A DNA stretch of 7,939 bases from CAWUJK01 sp964586815 (GTDB lineage Bacteria > Patescibacteriota > Gracilibacteria > BD1-5 > UBA6164). The first letter of the stretch is position 1. The number at the start of each line of letters is the position of its first letter. The stretch is from positions 1 through 7,939 of the forward strand of contig CAZPIB010000042.1 in NCBI GenBank assembly GCA_964586815.1. The letters run 5' to 3'. The notes under the pieces were generated by a model. That model did no database searches. It saw only the letters and a program-made list of their open reading frames with translations, and was not told the origin of the DNA. Below, piece by piece: positions 6,019 to 7,939 of this stretch. Both the position numbers and the translations under genes were made by a program.

Positions 6019-6744
6019 ATGGTAAAAACCTCTATAAAATCTGCAAAAAAAAATATAGCTGATAATTCTACTCAAAGGACTTTGGCTTTTTCTAGTATAA
6101 AAGATAATGTAATTTTAATGAAAGATGATAGTTCTAGAATTGTTTTAAAATGTTCATCAATAAATTTTTTATTAAAATCTGAAGAAGAACAAGATTCAAT
6201 AATTATAAGTTTTCAAAGATTTTTAAATACTTTAAAATTCCCTATTCAAATACTTATAAGATCTAAAAAATTAGATATTGATTGATATTTAGAAAATTTA
6301 AAACAAAAAGCACTAAAACAAAAAAATCCATTATTACAAAATCAAACATATGAATATATAGAGTATTTAAAAAAACTTATAGAAGTAGCTCATATAATGA
6401 AAAAAGAATTTTATATAATAGTTCCCTATGATCATTTAGATAATACATCAGTAAGAAATACTAGTATTATTGCTCCTTTTAAACAATTTTGGGCTTCAGT
6501 ATTTCATTCAGGAGTTGATATTGCTATGATAAAATCTGGAATAAGACAATTTAGTAAAACAAAAAAAGAATTAACTTCAAGAGCAAATAATATAAAAACT
6601 GGTTTAGAAAATATTTGAGTAAAAGCTGAAGAACTAACAAAAAGTGAACTTGTAAATTTTTTGATAGATTATTATAATCCTAGACTTGATAATTTTACAG
6701 AAATAAAAGATAATATAGAAAATTATAATTTAATACAAAACTAA
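6019..6744 (+). CDS. TraC-like conjugal transfer / type IV secretion protein
   Basis: 241 residues, one continuous gene only if UGA is read as Gly; codons at 6283-6285 and 6616-6618 would otherwise split it in three. The order of blocks matches the TraC-like proteins that sit between PrgI and VirB4 in CPR genomes: SIKDNVILMKDDSSRIVLKC, SINFLLKSEEEQDSIIISFQ, FLNTLKFPIQILIRSKKLDI, the helical IEYLKKLIEVAHIMKKEFYIIVPYD, a middle GVDIAMIKSGIRQF, and a closing LVNFLIDYYNP (YYNP 218-221). It resembles the N-terminal, non-ATPase part of VirB4/TraC; no Walker motif is present. It probably docks on the PrgI membrane protein. It is 3 nt from the gene before and 2 nt from the one after. Glycine is rare here, with only two UGA and three GGN codons. 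Confidence 0.85.
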
Positions 6745-6746
6745 TT

Positions 6747-7097
6747 ATGCAAAATATTAAAAATATAATTTTAACATTTTTACTACTGAGTATTTCAAAA
6801 ATAAGTTTTGCTGATTGATGAATATTATGAAATGCAGATGTATGAGTAAAGCTAAGAGATTGAAATGTTAACTTAGCAGATATTCCAAATATGATAGTAT
6901 ATGCTATAAACTTTTTAATGTGAATAGCTGCTACAATCTCTGTTATTTTTATAATAATTTGAGCATATAAAATACTTTTTGGTTCTATTTCTCAAGACAA
7001 AACAAAATGAAGAGATACTATACTAATGGCAATTTGAGGTTTTATAATAGCTTCTTTGGCTTGGTTTATTATAAAACTAATAACTGATAATTTATAA
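6747..7097 (+). CDS. VirB2-like pilin / type IV secretion subunit
   Basis: 116 residues. A signal peptide is clear: MQNIKNIILTFLLLSISKISFA with likely cleavage after Ala22 (SFA). The mature chain of 94 residues has a short polar N-terminus (DGGILGNADVGVKLRDGN), then two hydrophobic helices at about 48-73 and 91-112 joined by a charged loop (SISQDKTKGRDT). This layout is that of VirB2/TrbC-type pilins and of the pilin-like proteins that accompany PrgI and TraC in CPR genomes. Nine of eleven glycines are UGA. The helix-internal Gly-Ala (residues 72-73) and Gly-Gly (97-98) fit tight pilin packing. It begins 2 nt after the TraC-like stop. It could alternatively be a secretion-channel membrane component rather than a filament subunit. 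Confidence 0.75.
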
Positions 7098-7101
7098 AAA
7101 A

Positions 7102-7566
7102 ATGACAGATCTATTATATTCTTGGAGTTTCAATAGTAAAAAACAAAGATGAAGTTTTTGGTATATTATTGTTCTTTCAATTTCTATATGACTTATAATA
7201 TGGTGATTTTTATCAAAGCAATACTGAATGAGTTTTGTGATAATTTTACTTCTGGGCCTTATGTTTTATGTTGAAAATAATTCAGAAGATATTATATATG
7301 TCAAAATAACAAATCAATGAATAAAAATTGAAAATAATTTTTATCCCTATTCAAATATTTCAAATTATTGAATAATTTATGAATGAGAATTAGCAATTAT
7401 TTTAAGATTAAATATTGCAAAAAAAATATGAATTTCAACTATTGATATAAACATTGATAATACTATTGTAGTAGATATTAGAAATATATTAAGTCAATTT
7501 ATTGAAGAAGCAGAAAAAGAAGAACTTACCTTTTGAGCAAAATTAGCTAGACTATTAAAATTATAA
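7102..7566 (+). CDS. Two-helix membrane protein with PH-like C-terminal domain
   Basis: 154 residues. The opening LLYSWSFNSKKQRGSFWY is followed by two membrane helices (about 19-37 and 42-57) and a cytoplasmic domain beginning IIYVKITNQGIKIENNFYPYSNISNYGI, continuing with alternating beta strands (ELAIILRLNIAKKIGISTIDINI) and ending in an amphipathic helix with EEAEKEELTFGAKLARLLKL. This design, a Trp/aromatic N-terminus, helix pair, then an (I/V)T..GI.I....YPY..I strand series, is that of a widespread CPR protein often found beside PrgI/TraC/VirB4 genes and resembles bacterial PH domains. Its molecular role is not known to me. Nine of ten glycines are UGA while three UGG codons encode Trp, showing the two codons are kept distinct. 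Gaps of 4 nt on both sides mark it as an operon member. Confidence 0.7.
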
Positions 7567-7570
7567 AAAC

Positions 7571-7852
7571 ATGAATAGTAAAATAAGTGCTCCTTCAGTG
7601 AGCATCAAGACTCTTGGTGTAAAAGATATTAAAATAGTAATTTCAAGTATTTTAATCTTATTTTCTTTTTTTATTTGATATTTCTTTTCTGAAAGTAAAA
7701 AAGAAAATACTATTCAAAATAGTGAAAATAAAAAAAATTATGTAAATTTAGAAATACTAAAAACAAAAATAAAAATTACAAAAGATGAAAATACTATAAT
7801 TACTGTAAATTGAAAAAAAGAAGAAAATTCTGAAATATTTTTTAAAAAATAA
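7571..7852 (+). CDS. Small single-pass membrane protein, function unknown
   Basis: 93 residues. I recognise no family. A polar start (MNSKISAPSVSIKTLGVKD) leads into one membrane helix at about 20-39, then a Lys/Glu/Asn-rich outer or inner tail of some 54 residues with probable beta character (YVNLEILKTKIKITKDEN, IITVNGKKEE) and a basic end, FFKK. The two UGA codons, in the membrane helix and in the VNG turn, fit Gly. The position, 4 nt after the PH-like gene and in the same orientation, is the main evidence that it is real and belongs to the secretion-like operon; a small periplasmic-facing accessory subunit is a guess. Confidence 0.65.
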
Positions 7853-7939
7853 ATTTATCACAAAAAAGTTAAAATGTCTTTTTATTTTTTCTTGAATTTT
7901 TATAAAAAAACTGTAATATTAAAAATATTATTTTAGTAA
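7853..7939. other. AT-rich end of window, no gene assigned
   Basis: After the last stop there is only a weak A5-G/C-T5 hairpin near 7862-7883 and a short AATATT mirror near 7915-7930. A plus-strand reading frame of 20 codons ends in TAG and lacks support. On the minus strand a frame open from the window edge ends at 7869; it could be the tail of a convergent gene but is too short to judge. Confidence 0.3.

Noticed and set aside
6019..6744. Two separate short genes (6019-6285 and 6397-6618) or a pseudogene broken by stops
   Set aside because: The interrupting codons are UGA at sites fitting Gly (DGYL, NIGVK), and the joined protein has the full block order of TraC-like proteins.
986..7852. 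Mollicute-type code with UGA as Trp
   Set aside because: UGA falls at invariant glycines of YbeY, MurA, patatin, YggS and Fic, while conserved Trp positions use UGG.
7869..7937. Minus-strand open frame at the right edge as the tail of a convergent gene
   Set aside because: Only about 22 codons are visible, it has low-complexity Lys/Phe composition and no convincing terminator separates it from the plus-strand operon; cannot be decided here.

Overview
The window is very AT-rich and comes from a bacterium that reads UGA as glycine (genetic code 25), which points to the Gracilibacteria / Absconditabacteria (BD1-5 / SR1) branch of the Patescibacteria (CPR). The direct evidence is that in-frame UGA falls where a protein family requires Gly: YbeY H-S-I-L-H-I-I-G-Y-D-H, MurA P-G-G-C-N-L-G-K-R, the patatin G-G-G-G-A-K-G loop, YggS H-F-I-G-N-I-Q and the Fic S-I-E-G motif. 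UGG still encodes Trp and UAA ends every complete gene. Under the standard code nearly every gene here looks shattered; all coordinates below use code 25.

Left part, all minus strand. At 1-818 lies a partial coiled-coil protein whose distal end is a 42-nt tandem repeat running off the window. At 986-3729 there is a compact operon transcribed right to left: murA (peptidoglycan synthesis), a patatin-like phospholipase, and a YggS-type PLP-homeostasis protein, closed by a terminator at 896-941. The patatin gene begins inside a GC-rich 27-bp tandem duplication unlike anything else in the window. At 3921-4667 is a Fic-domain AMP-transferase with intact catalytic and inhibitory motifs and its own terminator.

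Middle, 4668-5088. No protein gene is visible, but there is a minus-strand promoter, about 245 nt of partly structured sequence, and a 30-bp perfect palindrome followed by a T run. This is either a small RNA gene or a long attenuated leader for fic. Its promoter overlaps, back to back, the promoter of ybeY.

Right part, plus strand. ybeY (5089-5529, rRNA maturation endonuclease) is followed by a tightly packed five-gene operon (5599-7852): a PrgI-family membrane protein, a TraC-like protein, a VirB2-like pilin with signal peptide, a two-helix membrane protein with a PH-like tail, and a small single-pass membrane protein. Together they look like part of a CPR type IV secretion / conjugation-like envelope machine. 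No VirB4 ATPase is in the window. Its gene could be just outside or elsewhere.

No gene has a recognisable Shine-Dalgarno sequence; the starts are preceded by A-rich tracts. No tRNA, rRNA, CRISPR array or insertion sequence was recognised.
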